A stretch of DNA of 64,000 bases from contig NZ_JAUFQR010000003.1 of the NCBI RefSeq assembly GCF_030409875.1, positions 496,001 through 560,000 on the forward strand, given 5' to 3'. The DNA is from Chryseobacterium tructae. GTDB lineage: Bacteria > Bacteroidota > Bacteroidia > Flavobacteriales > Weeksellaceae. A model generated the notes under the pieces. It had not been told where the DNA came from and searched no databases. It was given only the letters and a program-made list of their open reading frames with translations. Below, one piece after another: positions 40,737 through 51,055 of the stretch. The position numbers were made by a program, and so were the translations under genes. Positions within the stretch are counted from its first letter, which is position 1; every line of letters starts with the position of its first letter.

Positions 40737-43700
40737 ATGACACCAACAATAAATTCAAAATCCAGCAACAATATTGCAAAAGCGGGAATGCCCCAAAACA
40801 TACAATCCAACTGCCTGTACATACAGGCAGCTGGTTCCGAAGGAAAAGAAAGCACTTTAGGAAATCATCTACGATGGATTTTAAAAGGACCTCTTGAAAA
40901 ACACCTTCCCAAAGGAGATCATTTCCAACATGCTCCGGAAGGCTTTAATAAGCCTGATGATTTTGTTACGATCCAAAGAGCCATCTATAACCCTGTAGTC
41001 ACTTCTTTTGATTTTACCAAAGTAGATCCTCAAACGATTATAGATAATGAAGCTCTATGGCTATATGAGGTGAACGGAAGAATGTTCTATGTATATTTCC
41101 GAAATAAAAATAAATATCAGCAGATCAGAAATTCCATGAACCCGCAAGGAAATGTTTTTTCTTTTATTAATCAGTATGGAAGCAATATTATTGAAGTGGA
41201 ATGCAGAGATATGCTTTTCTTTGCTGCCACCATCCATAGTACCAGCAGAGAAAAAGCAGGCGGAAACATTAAAACAGAAGTTCTTTCTGTAGAAGCCAAC
41301 AAAACTAATCTGCCTAAAAATGTTACCTTTAGAAAGAATATTACCAAATTTCCTCAAAAAATCTTTGCCGAAAATGGAAGAAGCATTCGCTTTGCAGCTT
41401 TTGGATGCCAGATTACAGGACTTGAATTTGAGTTCTACGACGATTTTTTAAATAGTGTTCAATGGAAAGAAATAGGGAAATATGCTCTTTCTACAAATGA
41501 TGATGATATCCGTGAAAGATTACAGCCTGATCGAATCCATGCTCAATGGGCAAGATATAATGATGGTGAGTATGTAAATGTCGATAATTACCTTACAAAA
41601 TGGAATGGGGATATTAAAGAGACCAGAAATCTTATCAAGAACTCTGTTGAGATGTATCTCAAATTTAGTGATGATCCTGCTAATCCCTTAGCCAATGAAA
41701 ATTATTACCTGAATGATGATGCCTCTGATCCTGATAATGCACCCCTAGAAATTTCGCATTTAACTGTACTTCAGATGGCTTCACTTGATTATCATGTAGC
41801 CAGAATGCTGGGGCTTGGGGTTCTAGACACTGGTTCAGAAGCCGAACATGGAATCCAATGCGTATATTTAGCTCAATATACGACGATTGCCGATCTCAAT
41901 GATGGACAAGGAGTAACTGAGGTACAACATCTTTCAATGACTCTTCCTACGTCTATTTATGACTCCCGTTCAGTGTTACCAATCGATCTGAAAAACCGGT
42001 TCCAGGAATCATTTCTTCTGAACCTACAGCAAGTACAGCTCCAAGTCTTACAGACCCTGATGGCTATACTCATGATGGAACAGCCAGATATCTGAGCTTA
42101 ATGATCGAAGAAGTAAAACCGGATGAACCGGCAGACAGTCCTTTTTACTTTACCAGTCATGAGTTTTCTATGGCAGAATTTACCTATCCCGTATATGTAG
42201 GTATCGAATACAAGCGTAAAGGTGATGAATGGAGAATTCCGGAACTGCCTTCTGATCCTATGTACCAAAACGTACGAGACGATCAAAGTCTTTCTAAAAA
42301 TGAGACTGTTCCCATTTCTTTACCTGATTTTGGCCATCCTGCTTATGTACATAAAGAAATGAGATCAGGACAGCACATCTATGGTTCATATGGAGTAAAC
42401 TGGTTTTCAAGAGCTACTTCTTCAGACAAGACCTGGATGGTTGAATCAGAAATTAAACCTTCTAATTCACTGCTTCCACCATCAAGTATTAACGCTTTCC
42501 TGATTCAGAAAGAACTTCCTTTGCTGTTAACCTCACAAAATGAGCAGGATCAGCTGGCATTGATGCCTACTAACAGTGATAAAACATTGGTTAGATTAAC
42601 CTTTGAATATGATTCGAATCAGGATATGAAGACGTATCAAAAAGAAGTGAATGGAGTGCCTGTTCCGGATTTTAATCCCCTTCCGGACAATGAAGAACTA
42701 TTTGCAGATAATGTAGAGGTCTTCTTCCGTCCTGAAATGCCAAAACAAGTATTCGGAATGGTAGAAACAGTATCTGATCTTCCGGGAAATCCATTGGTTT
42801 CAGTAATTACAACCAAAGATCTTCCTATTGTAAGTGGATCCCAAACGGTTTCTCCTAACATTCCATCTCCTCAATTCCCTAACTATGTAGGAGGAATTTT
42901 CAAAATAGGAGCTGATGATTATATTATTCACAATATTGTTACCGGAGCAACCGCCAACCATCCTACTTTTCATGTGCTGAAAAAACAGATCAGTACAGCT
43001 TTTGGACAAAACCTGACCATTCCGTTTGACCCTGCTAATTTTACAACTCCTCTTGCCGGAGAATCTTTTATGGTGGTAGAAAATATGCAAAATCCTTCTA
43101 CATGGGGGAATTCCAATCCGCACCCTTTAAAGGTAAAGATCGGAAATGCATGGCCTATTCATACAGAAGAAGTAACGATCAGGTCTGGGCAAGCCCCCGA
43201 TATTACTGAAAACACTTACTTCAGAAAGTTTAGAGGAATTCTAAAAAATGCAACTGTTAAAAAGTTTACCGATCAATTAAACCCTCAGTTTGCAGGAATG
43301 TATGAAATAACATTCCCTGGATATACTTTAAATAATCACCCGCAATTTAGCAGTACTCCCGGCTCAGATTCTGTTCAGTGGTATAGAGGAAGCATCAGAG
43401 TTCCTAGAGAATCTGACTCTGGTGGTGAAAGAAAGTGCTTAAAGTAGTTAGAATTGATAATATCAACTCTGGAGACTTAGTCGTCTATGCGCTTGACGAG
43501 TCATATAGTACGGATCCTTTGCAGTCTCAAAATACAAGACCAGCATCCGTAAACTTTTACCCTGGATATCGTGTTTATCTTTATAAAAATATCCCTTGTC
43601 GATTGACGGAAAATGATATTATTCCTCAGGAGGACGGTGTGCTCGAAAAATATTCTATTTTTGGGTTAAGAAGCTCTGATCTTCAGTATAATGATTACAA

Positions 43701-45858
43701 ATCAAGGATCTCTATTCCTTCAATCATGTTTGCGAAAAAAATAGAAGCTCCCCAAATGCCTCAAAAGCCTAAAGGATCTAAGTACTCCACAAGACCTGAT
43801 TATTATGGCCGTTCTTCTTATGCATTTACGACAGTATATGAACACAAACCGTTCAGCGTTACTTTTTTAAGAAGTAATGACAATATTCTGTTGAATGCTT
43901 TATACAAACAGACTCCATATGGAGAACCTATTCAGGACAATACTGTACAGCACATCAGGCTCAAAAATAATGATGCCTTTTTCAATGATCGTTTATTGGC
44001 TTTAGCTGATATAATTGTTGACTCGGATAGAACAAGGTTTAAAGCTTCTAATGGTTATGGATTTCCCCTTCCCAACAATAATGACCTGTTTAAAGGAATC
44101 AATAAATTCATTGATGAGCATAATACTTTCTTTGAAGAATCCCTTCCTCATAAAAGTTTTAGTGATATCGCTAATATGGACTCCGTTATTATCCCTCTAC
44201 ATGCCAGTGGAAAACATGGAGAAGTTAAATTCATTGATTTTATAAAACAAACCATTGAAAATGCATATTTTCCTTTAACTGAAATTCCGATTATTTATCA
44301 GCATATTAATCCTTCAAGCTATCAGCCTGTCCCTAAAGCACAGGTAATCAGAGATAGAAATGGGGTATTATTAAATCCTACATCTCCTGATTTTGATATG
44401 GCTCCGATGATGAAAATTACCGGAACAGCGCCTCATTCCACATTATTTGTAGATTATACCCTGGATGGTGCATCTAACAATGTTTATTTCTATAAAGTAA
44501 AAGAAACCAATGCACAAATGGTTCAGAGTGACCTGAGTCCCGCTATAGGACCAGTAAGAATGGTCAATTCTTTCCCACTCCGTACTCCGGAAATAAAAAC
44601 AGTGCTTCCCGTATTAGAAAATCCGGTATCCGGCGAACGTCCAAAAATTTTGGTTAATATCAATTCATATGATAAGATCCATAATGTAAAAAAGGTAAAA
44701 CTTTATCGTGCTCTTAACATCGCGGATTCTCTTTCTATCAGGGACATGAAGTTGGTTAAAGAAATCAATTTGGAACAAACAGGGATGATTCAGGATTCAG
44801 AGTGGACTGTAGGAGACGATTTCTCAGATCTTAATCAGGTGCCATTCAACGATCCTCTTTATTACAAAGTGACCGTAGAAAGAGAGATCCAATACGCAGA
44901 GCCAAATTATACGGGACAGCCCGATGTAATTGTAACCGATTATGCTCCTTCTGAAGCTTCAAAATTAATGATCACTACGATTACAGAAAATGTGATTCCA
45001 AAATCTCCTGTATTAACTTTTACATCTTCAGAAACTCCTACACAAATTATAGAAGTCGAATTTAGTTGGCCAGCAACAGCTTACAAAGGAAAATACCATC
45101 TCTATAAAATGGGAAGCCAGGGAACATGGACAAAACTAATGACCGTACAAGACAATGCTTCTTCATTTCAACTTCCATTATCATGGACCTCATGGGGATC
45201 TGATATTCTCCCTGCAATAGATAGCAATAATGAACCTATTTTCCATCATTTTAAAGTGGTTGCTGAAAATACATCCGGAATGCTTAGCCAGGAAGAAAAT
45301 ATTTTAACAATTGGAAATCCACTTGCTTTCTCTATTGAAAGCAACCCTCTATTAGCGAGATACAAACCCTATTTTAATACAGACTCATTAACCAATAGTA
45401 AAAATATTTATATTTCTCCATGTTACGCTTACGGAGCAATTTATAATACCCCAACTAACGGTATAGTACCAGATAGTGAGACATTTAGATTATGGAAATC
45501 AATGTCAGATAGTTATATCGTATTACCGGAAATATTGCCGGATCGTAAAAAGAATCCTCATGTTTATAATATCAATACCAAGAAATTTGCTTGCTATTAC
45601 ACCATAACAAGAATGTGGGATGGCACGATACAAGGAAGCCAAGGGAATTTCCTTCGTGAGTCTGTAAAAAGAGCCAGACAGACAGGAGCTCGAGAGTGTA
45701 TTGTTAATCTAGGAAATAATGCTGTTTTTATTAAAAAAAATATCGACAAATTAAAATTTGCAATCGCATCGAAGAATGACAGAGGAATGGATCGAATTAC
45801 ATTAATTACCAATGGTATAGCGACTCACTATACTTTAAAACAGATCTCAGAACTCTAA
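40737..45858 (+). CDS. Giant protein D with an HLRW motif and Fn3-like repeats, about 1707 aa (two frame breaks)
   Basis: Fragments 40737-42095, 42101-43447 and 43435-45858 join by one added A at 41991-41995 (DLKKPVPGIISSEPT) and one at 43432-43434 (GGERKVLKVVRIDN). No signal peptide. Near the N-terminus is LGNHLRWILKGPLEKHLPKGDHF; a similar HLRW plus PKGD arrangement occurs, as I recall, in other large bacterial proteins of unknown function. The C-terminal third has Fn3-like sandwiches (PKILVNINSYDKIHNVKKVKLY; IIEVEFSWPATAYKGKYHLY). It ends in a short alpha/beta tail and a terminator. It follows protein C by 6 bp, so the giants form an operon. Confidence 0.55.
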
Positions 45859-45890
45859 CAAAATAAGACATTTAACAACCATAATTAATC

Positions 45891-45922
45891 AATCCGGAGA
45901 AACTATTCTCCGGATTTTTTAT
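45891..45922 (+). terminator. Rho-independent terminator of the giant operon
   Basis: AATCCGGAGAA pairs with TTCTCCGGAT across a short loop and is followed by six T's, 30 bp after the last giant stop codon. Confidence 0.88.
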
Positions 45923-45989
45923 ATACGTATTGGCATTATTCATAATAGACTTTAAAAGACATTCCCTTATTATAGAGTATATATAAAGC

Positions 45990-46084
45990 AAAAAAAAATC
46001 ACCTCACAATTGAGATGATTTTTTTAATATTTACCACCCTTCTAAAAGAGCAATAAAAGTAAGAACAACCAGAGGCAATTCTAT
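45990..46084 (-). ncRNA. Array small RNA 1 (degenerate promoter)
   Basis: Same body and terminator as the other units, but the -7 box at 46096-46089 reads TATATTTT, lacking the final G. Probably weaker or silent. Last unit of the array in transcription direction. Confidence 0.5.
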
Positions 46085-46251
46085 AATTAAAATATAGAAT
46101 TAATATTTGAATTACACAAATAAATTCATATCTTTTTTTAATATTTTTCAGATAACATTTTCACGGAAAACAGGTAAGATCTACAAGACCGTTAGAGACC
46201 AAACTCAAACAACAGTCAACAATCCATCTCTAAACAGAATACATCTAAAGC

Positions 46252-46347
46252 AAAAAAAAAATCACCTCGCAATTGAGATGATTTTTTTTATTATTTACAA
46301 CCCTTCTAAAGAGTAATAAAAACAAGAACAACCAGAGGCAATTCTAT
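46252..46347 (-). ncRNA. Array small RNA 2
   Basis: Minus-strand -33 TTTG (46383-46380), 20-bp spacer, -7 TATATTTG (46359-46352). The predicted transcript of about 95 nt starts near 46347 and ends at a hairpin, ATCATCTC with GAGGTGAT (one G-U), followed by nine T's. The body contains GCCTCTGGTTGTTCTT and GAAGGGTTGTAAA. Confidence 0.65.
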
Positions 46348-46515
46348 AATTCAAATATAGAAATAATATTTGAATCACACAAATAAATTCATATCTTTTT
46401 TCAATATTTTTCAGATAACATTTTCAAGGAAAACAGGTAAGATCTACAAGACCATTAGAGACCGAAGTCAAACAAACAGTCACCAGCCCATCTCTAAGTA
46501 AAACACATATAAAGC

Positions 46516-46607
46516 AAAAAAATCATCTCACAATTGAGATGATTTTTTTAATATTTACCACCCTTCTAAAGAGTAATAAAAACAAGAACAACCAGAGGCA
46601 ATTCTAT
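46516..46607 (-). ncRNA. Array small RNA 3
   Basis: -7 TATATTTG at 46619-46612 with TTTG 20 bp upstream. The terminator hairpin reads TCATCTC with GAGATGA, fully paired, with a shorter T-run (six). Conserved body. Confidence 0.65.
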
Positions 46608-46760
46608 AATTCAAATATAGAAATAATATTTGAATCACACAAATAAATTCATATCTTTTTTGTATATTTTTCAGATAGCATTTTCACGGAAAATAGGTAA
46701 GATCTACAAAACTATTAGAGATCGAGACCAAACCCACCTCTAAACAGACACATCTAAAGC

Positions 46761-46854
46761 AAAAAAAATCACCTCACAATTGAGATGATTTTTTTATTAT
46801 TTACCACCCTTCTAAAAGAGCAATAAAAGTAAGAACAACCAGAGGCAATTCTAT
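46761..46854 (-). ncRNA. Array small RNA 4
   Basis: -7 TATATTTG at 46866-46859. The stretch upstream has ATATACACAAATACATCC, so the -33 TTTG is kept (TGTATTTG context). Terminator TCATCTC/GAGGTGA then eight T's. Confidence 0.65.
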
Positions 46855-47002
46855 AATTCAAATATAGAAATAATATTTGATATACACAAATACATCCACA
46901 ACTTTTTACATATTATTTTCCAAAGAAGTTTCAAGGAAAAATAAACAGTATCATCAAAAACTAAACTCCAGCTCCCACTCCAATCTGCAATAGATATAAA
47001 GC

Positions 47003-47094
47003 AAAAAAAATCACCCCACAAATGAGATGATTTTTTAATATTCACTACCCTTTCAAAGAGCAATAAAAGTAAGAACAACCAAAGGAAATTCTAT
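47003..47094 (-). ncRNA. Array small RNA 5 (wobble-variant stem)
   Basis: -7 TATATTTG at 47106-47099. The hairpin differs on both arms from other units: TCATCTC pairs with GGGGTGA, keeping every pair by G-U wobble. The body has CCTTTGG instead of CCTCTGG. Confidence 0.65.
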
Positions 47095-47262
47095 AATTCA
47101 AATATAGAAATAATATTTGAATTACACAAATAAATTCATATCTTTTTTCAATATTTTTCAGATAACATTTTCAAGGAAAACAGGTAAGATCTACAAGACC
47201 ATTAGAGACCGAAGTCAAACAAACAGTCACCAGCCCATTTCTGAGTAAAACACATATAAAGC

Positions 47263-47358
47263 AAAAAAAAATCACCTCACAATTGAGATGATTTTTTTTA
47301 ATATTCACTACCCTTCTAAAGGAGCAATAAAAGCAAGAACAACCAGAGGCAATTCTAT
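47263..47358 (-). ncRNA. Array small RNA 6
   Basis: -7 TATATTTG at 47370-47363 with TTTG 20 bp upstream. Terminator TCATCTC/GAGGTGA, long T-run. Confidence 0.65.
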
Positions 47359-47511
47359 AATTCAAATATAGAAATAATATTTGAATCACACAAATAAATT
47401 CATATCTTTTTTGTATATTTTTCAGATAGCATTTTCACGGAAAATAGGTAAGATCTACAAAACTATTAGAGATCGAGACCAAACCCACCTCTAAACAGAC
47501 ACATCTAAAGC

Positions 47512-47605
47512 AAAAAAAATCACCTCACAATTGAGATGATTTTTTTATTATTTACCACCCTTCTAAAAGAGTAATAAAAGCAAGAACAACCAGAGGCAAT
47601 TCTAT
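47512..47605 (-). ncRNA. Array small RNA 7
   Basis: -7 TATATTTG at 47617-47610. Nearly identical, with its downstream spacer, to unit 9, which marks a recent duplication. Confidence 0.65.
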
Positions 47606-47772
47606 AATTCAAATATAGAAATAATATTTGAATTACACAAATAAATTCATATCTTTTTTTCAATATTTTTCAGATAGTATTTTCAAGGAAAACAGGTAAG
47701 ATCTACAAAACTATTAGAGACCGAGACCAAACCCAAACAACATCTCATCTCCAAATAGAATACATCTAAAGC

Positions 47773-47865
47773 AAAAAAAATCATCTCAATTGTGAGATGA
47801 TTTTTTTAATATTTACCACCCTTCTAAAGAGTAATAAAAACAAGAACAACCAGAGGCAATTCTAT
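47773..47865 (-). ncRNA. Array small RNA 8
   Basis: -7 TATATTTG at 47877-47870. The terminator stem is perfect with a different loop arm (TCATCTCA/ TGAGATGA around ATT), a paired change on both sides relative to the other units. Confidence 0.65.
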
Positions 47866-48018
47866 AATTCAAATATAGAAATAATATTTGAATCACACAA
47901 ATAAATTCATATCTTTTTTGTATATTTTTCAGATAGCATTTTCACGGAAAATAGGTAAGATCTACAAAACTATTAGAGATCGAGACCAAACCCACCTCTA
48001 AACAGACACATCTAAAGC

Positions 48019-48112
48019 AAAAAAAATCACCTCACAATTGAGATGATTTTTTTATTATTTACCACCCTTCTAAAAGAGTAATAAAAGCAAGAACAACCAG
48101 AGGCAATTCTAT
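48019..48112 (-). ncRNA. Array small RNA 9
   Basis: -7 TATATTTG at 48124-48117; near copy of unit 7. Terminator TCATCTC/GAGGTGA with eight T's. Confidence 0.65.
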
Positions 48113-48279
48113 AATTCAAATATAGAAATAATATTTGAATTACACAAATAAATTCATATCTTTTTTTCAATATTTTTCAGATAGTATTTTCAAGGAAAAC
48201 AGGTAAGATCTACAAAACTATTAGAGACCGAGACCAAACCCAAACAACATCTCATCTCCAAATAGAATACATCTAAAGC

Positions 48280-48374
48280 AAAAAAAATCACCTCACAATT
48301 GAGATGATTTTTTTTAATATTCACTACCCTTCTAAAGGAGCAATAAAAGCAAGAACAACCAGAGGAAATTCTAT
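48280..48374 (-). ncRNA. Array small RNA 10
   Basis: -7 TATATTTG at 48386-48379. The body starts AATTTCCTCTGG rather than AATTGCCTCTGG, as in unit 11. Terminator TCATCTC/GAGGTGA. Confidence 0.65.
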
Positions 48375-48542
48375 AATTCAAATATAGAAATAATATTTGA
48401 ATCACACAAATAAATTCATATCTTTTTTCAATATTTTTCAGATAGCATTTTCAAGGAAAACAGGTAAGATCTACAAAACTATTAGAGACCGAAGTCAAAC
48501 AAACAGCCACCAGCCCATCTCTAAGCAAAATACATTTAAAGC

Positions 48543-48636
48543 AAAAAAAATCACCTCACAATTGAGATGATTTTTTTAATATTCACTACCCTTCTAAAGG
48601 AGTAATAAAAGTAAGAACAACCAGAGGAAATTCTAT
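48543..48636 (-). ncRNA. Array small RNA 11
   Basis: -7 TATATTTG at 48648-48641. Body with TTTCCTCTGG. Terminator TCATCTC/GAGGTGA and eight T's. Confidence 0.65.
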
Positions 48637-48802
48637 AATTCAAATATAGAAATAATATTTGAATTACACAAATTAATACATAACTTTTTTCAATATTTTT
48701 TCAGATAGCATTTTTAAGGAAAACAGGTAAGATCTACAAGACCGTTAGATATCGAAGTTTAGTAAACAGTCAGCCTACCTTTAAACAAAACACACCTAAA
48801 GC

Positions 48803-48896
48803 AAAAAAAATCACCTCAAACAATGAGATGATTTTTTTTAATATTCACTACCCTTCTAAAGAGTAATAAAATAAGAACAACCAGAGGCAATTCTAT
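48803..48896 (-). ncRNA. Array small RNA 12 (first in transcription direction)
   Basis: -7 TATATTTG at 48908-48901 and TTTG at 48932-48929, 20 bp apart. The hairpin TCATCTCATTG/TTTGAGGTGA has a changed loop but keeps the stem. The body is a few bases shorter in the ACTCTTTAGAAGG part. Confidence 0.65.
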
Positions 48897-49032
48897 ACTT
48901 CAAATATAGAATTAATATTTGAATTACACAAATAAATCTATACCTTTATTCAATGTTTTTTTAATAGTATGTTATATGGCATGTAGGCATGATTTAAAGA
49001 ATCAATCCACTCGCTATATACAAATTACGTCG

Positions 49033-49040
49033 TATATTTG
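49033..49040 (+). promoter_or_regulatory. -7 box of pepT
   Basis: TATATTTG exact match, 22 bp before the ATG at 49062. It contains the TTG that opens the longest frame (49038), so translation must start downstream. Confidence 0.5.
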
Positions 49041-49061
49041 TTCAAATTTATGATAAATCTG

Positions 49062-50309
49062 ATGAGTACAATAGAATTCAATCCTTTATGGAAAGAGAAA
49101 TTACTGAATCGTTTCCTTAGCTATGTAAAAATATATTCAACAAGTGATGCAGAGAGTGAAACAACTCCTTCTACTGAACGTCAGTGGGATATTGCCAATT
49201 ACATCACAGAAGAACTAAAAACGATAGGATTAGAAAATGTTTCAATTGATGAACACGGCTATATTATGGGTTATATTCCTTCTAACCTTGAAAATGATGA
49301 CAGACCAACAATAGGATTCATTTCGCATTATGATACTTCACCTGATTTCAGTGGAGAAAATGTAAAGCCTCAGGTTTGGGAAAATTATGATGGAAGTGAT
49401 CTTTTATTGAACCAGACAACAGGATTCACTTTATCACCTTCAAGATTTGAAAGTTTAAAAAAATATATTGGTCAGACATTGATTACGACTGACGGAAATA
49501 CCCTTCTTGGAGCTGACGACAAAGCAGGTTGCGCAGAAATTGTAACGGCTGCAGAATATCTTATCGCCCATCCGGAAATCGAGCATGGAAGAATTGCAGT
49601 AGGTTTTACTCCTGACGAAGAGATCGGAAGAGGAGCACACAAATTTGATGTAGCTAAATTCGGCGCTGAATGGGCTTACACAATGGATGGCGGAGAAGTT
49701 GGAGAACTAGAATATGAAAACTTTAACGCTGCCGGAGCTGTAGTGAAAATCCACGGATTAAGTGTACACCCAGGATATGCCTATGGAAAAATGATCAATG
49801 CAGCATTATTAGCTTCTGAGTTTGCCCAAACACTTCCGGCTAATGAAACTCCAGCAACAACAAAAGGATTTGAAGGATTCTATCACTTAATGGATATTAC
49901 TGCTGATATCTCTGAAGCAAAACTTCAATATATTATTCGTGATCATGATGCTGACAAATTTGAAGCAAGAAAGAAATTCATGGAGGAAAAAGTAGTAGAA
50001 TTCAACCAGAAACATGGTGCAGGAACTGCCGAAGTGGAGATTAAAGAGCAATACCGAAATATGAAGCAGCAGTTTGAAGGTAAAATGCACATTGTAGACC
50101 TTGCTGCAAAAGCAATGACAGAAGCAGGTATTGAGCCAAAGATCAAAGCGATCAGAGGAGGTACAGATGGCGCTCAGCTTTCTTATATGGGTCTTCCTTG
50201 TCCTAATATCTTTGCTGGAGGAATTAATTTCCATGGACCTTACGAATATGTAGCACTGGAAAGTATGGAAAAGGCAACAGAAGTGATTATTAATATTGTA
50301 AAAGCTTAA
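49062..50309 (+). CDS. pepT: Peptidase T (tripeptide aminopeptidase, M20B)
   Basis: A cytoplasmic di-zinc aminopeptidase that removes N-terminal residues from tripeptides. All metal and catalytic sites are visible: HYDTSPDFSG (first His and catalytic Asp), LGADDKAG (bridging Asp), FTPDEEIGRGAH (catalytic Glu pair), MDGGEVGELE (Asp ligand) and GINFHGPYE (last His). The IRGGTDGAQLSYMGLPCPN signature is typical of PepT. I use ATG 49062 (MSTIEFNPLW) since the -7 box covers the TTG at 49038; ATG 49050 is possible. About 415 residues, normal. Confidence 0.93.
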   Translation: MSTIEFNPLWKEKLLNRFLSYVKIYSTSDAESETTPSTERQWDIANYITEELKTIGLENVSIDEHGYIMGYIPSNLENDDRPTIGFISHYDTSPDFSGENVKPQVWENYDGSDLLLNQTTGFTLSPSRFESLKKYIGQTLITTDGNTLLGADDKAGCAEIVTAAEYLIAHPEIEHGRIAVGFTPDEEIGRGAHKFDVAKFGAEWAYTMDGGEVGELEYENFNAAGAVVKIHGLSVHPGYAYGKMINAALLASEFAQTLPANETPATTKGFEGFYHLMDITADISEAKLQYIIRDHDADKFEARKKFMEEKVVEFNQKHGAGTAEVEIKEQYRNMKQQFEGKMHIVDLAAKAMTEAGIEPKIKAIRGGTDGAQLSYMGLPCPNIFAGGINFHGPYEYVALESMEKATEVIINIVKA

Positions 50310-50313
50310 TAAG

Positions 50314-50880
50314 ATGAAAAAACTCTTAGCATTAGCATTCATATTATCTTTTGCTTTCGGAAATGCTCAGATATCTGCATTCCAGAAGGCTGATTCCAAA
50401 TATGAAAGAAAGAAAACGGCATTGTACAACAAATACCCTAAGCCCAATGACCTGAGAACTAAGCTAGAGTGGCTTCTTACGGAAGACAAAATAACATCTT
50501 ATAAAAATGCTCTGGAGAAAATTTCTGAAGAGGACAAAAAAGCATTAGCCAATGATCCGCCCGTTAAAACAAAATTGACAAAAGAAGCGGAATATGAAGC
50601 AGGAAAAACGGCATTTCAAAAATCATTGTATGATTCCGTTGACCTAGCTTTCTTAAATTTTGCCTCAGATTCTTACAAGGCAACCTTAAGTTTTGTAGTA
50701 GATTCTAAGGGAAATGCTTTAGACGCTCAGGCAAAAGGAAATAATGAAGATGTGAATGCATTTATTGAAGCTGCCTTTTACCGCATAAAAGAAAAAGGCA
50801 AGTGGAAACCTGCAGAAGCTAATGGAAAACCCGTATCATCTACGGTATCTCTTCCCTTAGTTTTAACATTTAAAAAATAA
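50314..50880 (+). CDS. Secreted protein with a TonB-C-terminal-like domain
   Basis: A 188-residue protein with signal peptide MKKLLALAFILSFAFGNAQ. The C-terminal ~75 residues (FVVDSKGNALDAQAKGNNEDVNAFIEAAFYRIKEKGKWKPAEANGKPV is the order of the strands and helix) resemble the TonB C-terminal fold found in many small Bacteroidota exported proteins, but the protein lacks an N-terminal membrane anchor and proline linker. True energy transduction is therefore unlikely. It is 4 bp after pepT and may share its transcript. A related gene is at 60451. Confidence 0.65.
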   Translation: MKKLLALAFILSFAFGNAQISAFQKADSKYERKKTALYNKYPKPNDLRTKLEWLLTEDKITSYKNALEKISEEDKKALANDPPVKTKLTKEAEYEAGKTAFQKSLYDSVDLAFLNFASDSYKATLSFVVDSKGNALDAQAKGNNEDVNAFIEAAFYRIKEKGKWKPAEANGKPVSSTVSLPLVLTFKK

Positions 50881-50884
50881 ATAC

Positions 50885-50913
50885 AAAGACCTGCTTTAGA
50901 GTGGGTCTTTTTT
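50885..50913 (+). terminator. Rho-independent terminator
   Basis: AAAGACC (50885-50891) pairs with GGTCTTT (50904-50910), followed by T's, right after the pepT operon. Confidence 0.75.
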
Positions 50914-51055
50914 CATACTAACTTACCCTGCATAACACCTAATTCCATATATCGCTCATTTTCGGATAGTTAATGATAAAATCAATTCGTTTTTTTGTTA
51001 TATTTACTCTTGACATTATAAATAAAACTATTAATTTTTAACATCAGATTACATT

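Larger units (their letters stand above)
45985..48965. repeat. Tandem array of twelve 242-264-bp units
   Basis: Every unit contains, on the plus strand, a hairpin flanked by A's and T's, a ~100-bp conserved block with ACAACCAGAGG, the box CAAATATA, CACAAATAAATTCATA, and a less conserved ~145-164-bp spacer. Units begin at about 45985, 46247, 46511, 46756, 46998, 47258, 47507, 47768, 48014, 48275, 48538 and 48798. The distance from hairpin to CAAATATA is nearly constant (96-100 bp), while spacers fall into two classes (144-149 and 162-164). Read on the minus strand each unit is promoter - RNA - terminator. Not CRISPR: repeats are too long and there are no unique spacers. Confidence 0.9.

Noticed and set aside
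17704..45858. Complete extracellular contractile injection system or T6SS
   Set aside because: No sheath, tube, baseplate, LysM spike-holder, PAAR tip or AAA ATPase genes are present; only possible cargo is seen.
46107..48405. Short ORFs in the repeat array on both strands
   Set aside because: They run across promoter and terminator elements, differ between units through frameshifts and stops, and have no conserved protein sequence.
45985..48965. CRISPR array
   Set aside because: Units are ~250 bp, conserved blocks are ~100 bp, spacers are similar to one another and no cas gene is near.
50314..50880. Energy transducer TonB
   Set aside because: Only the C-terminal-like fold is present; there is a cleavable signal peptide and no membrane anchor or proline linker.
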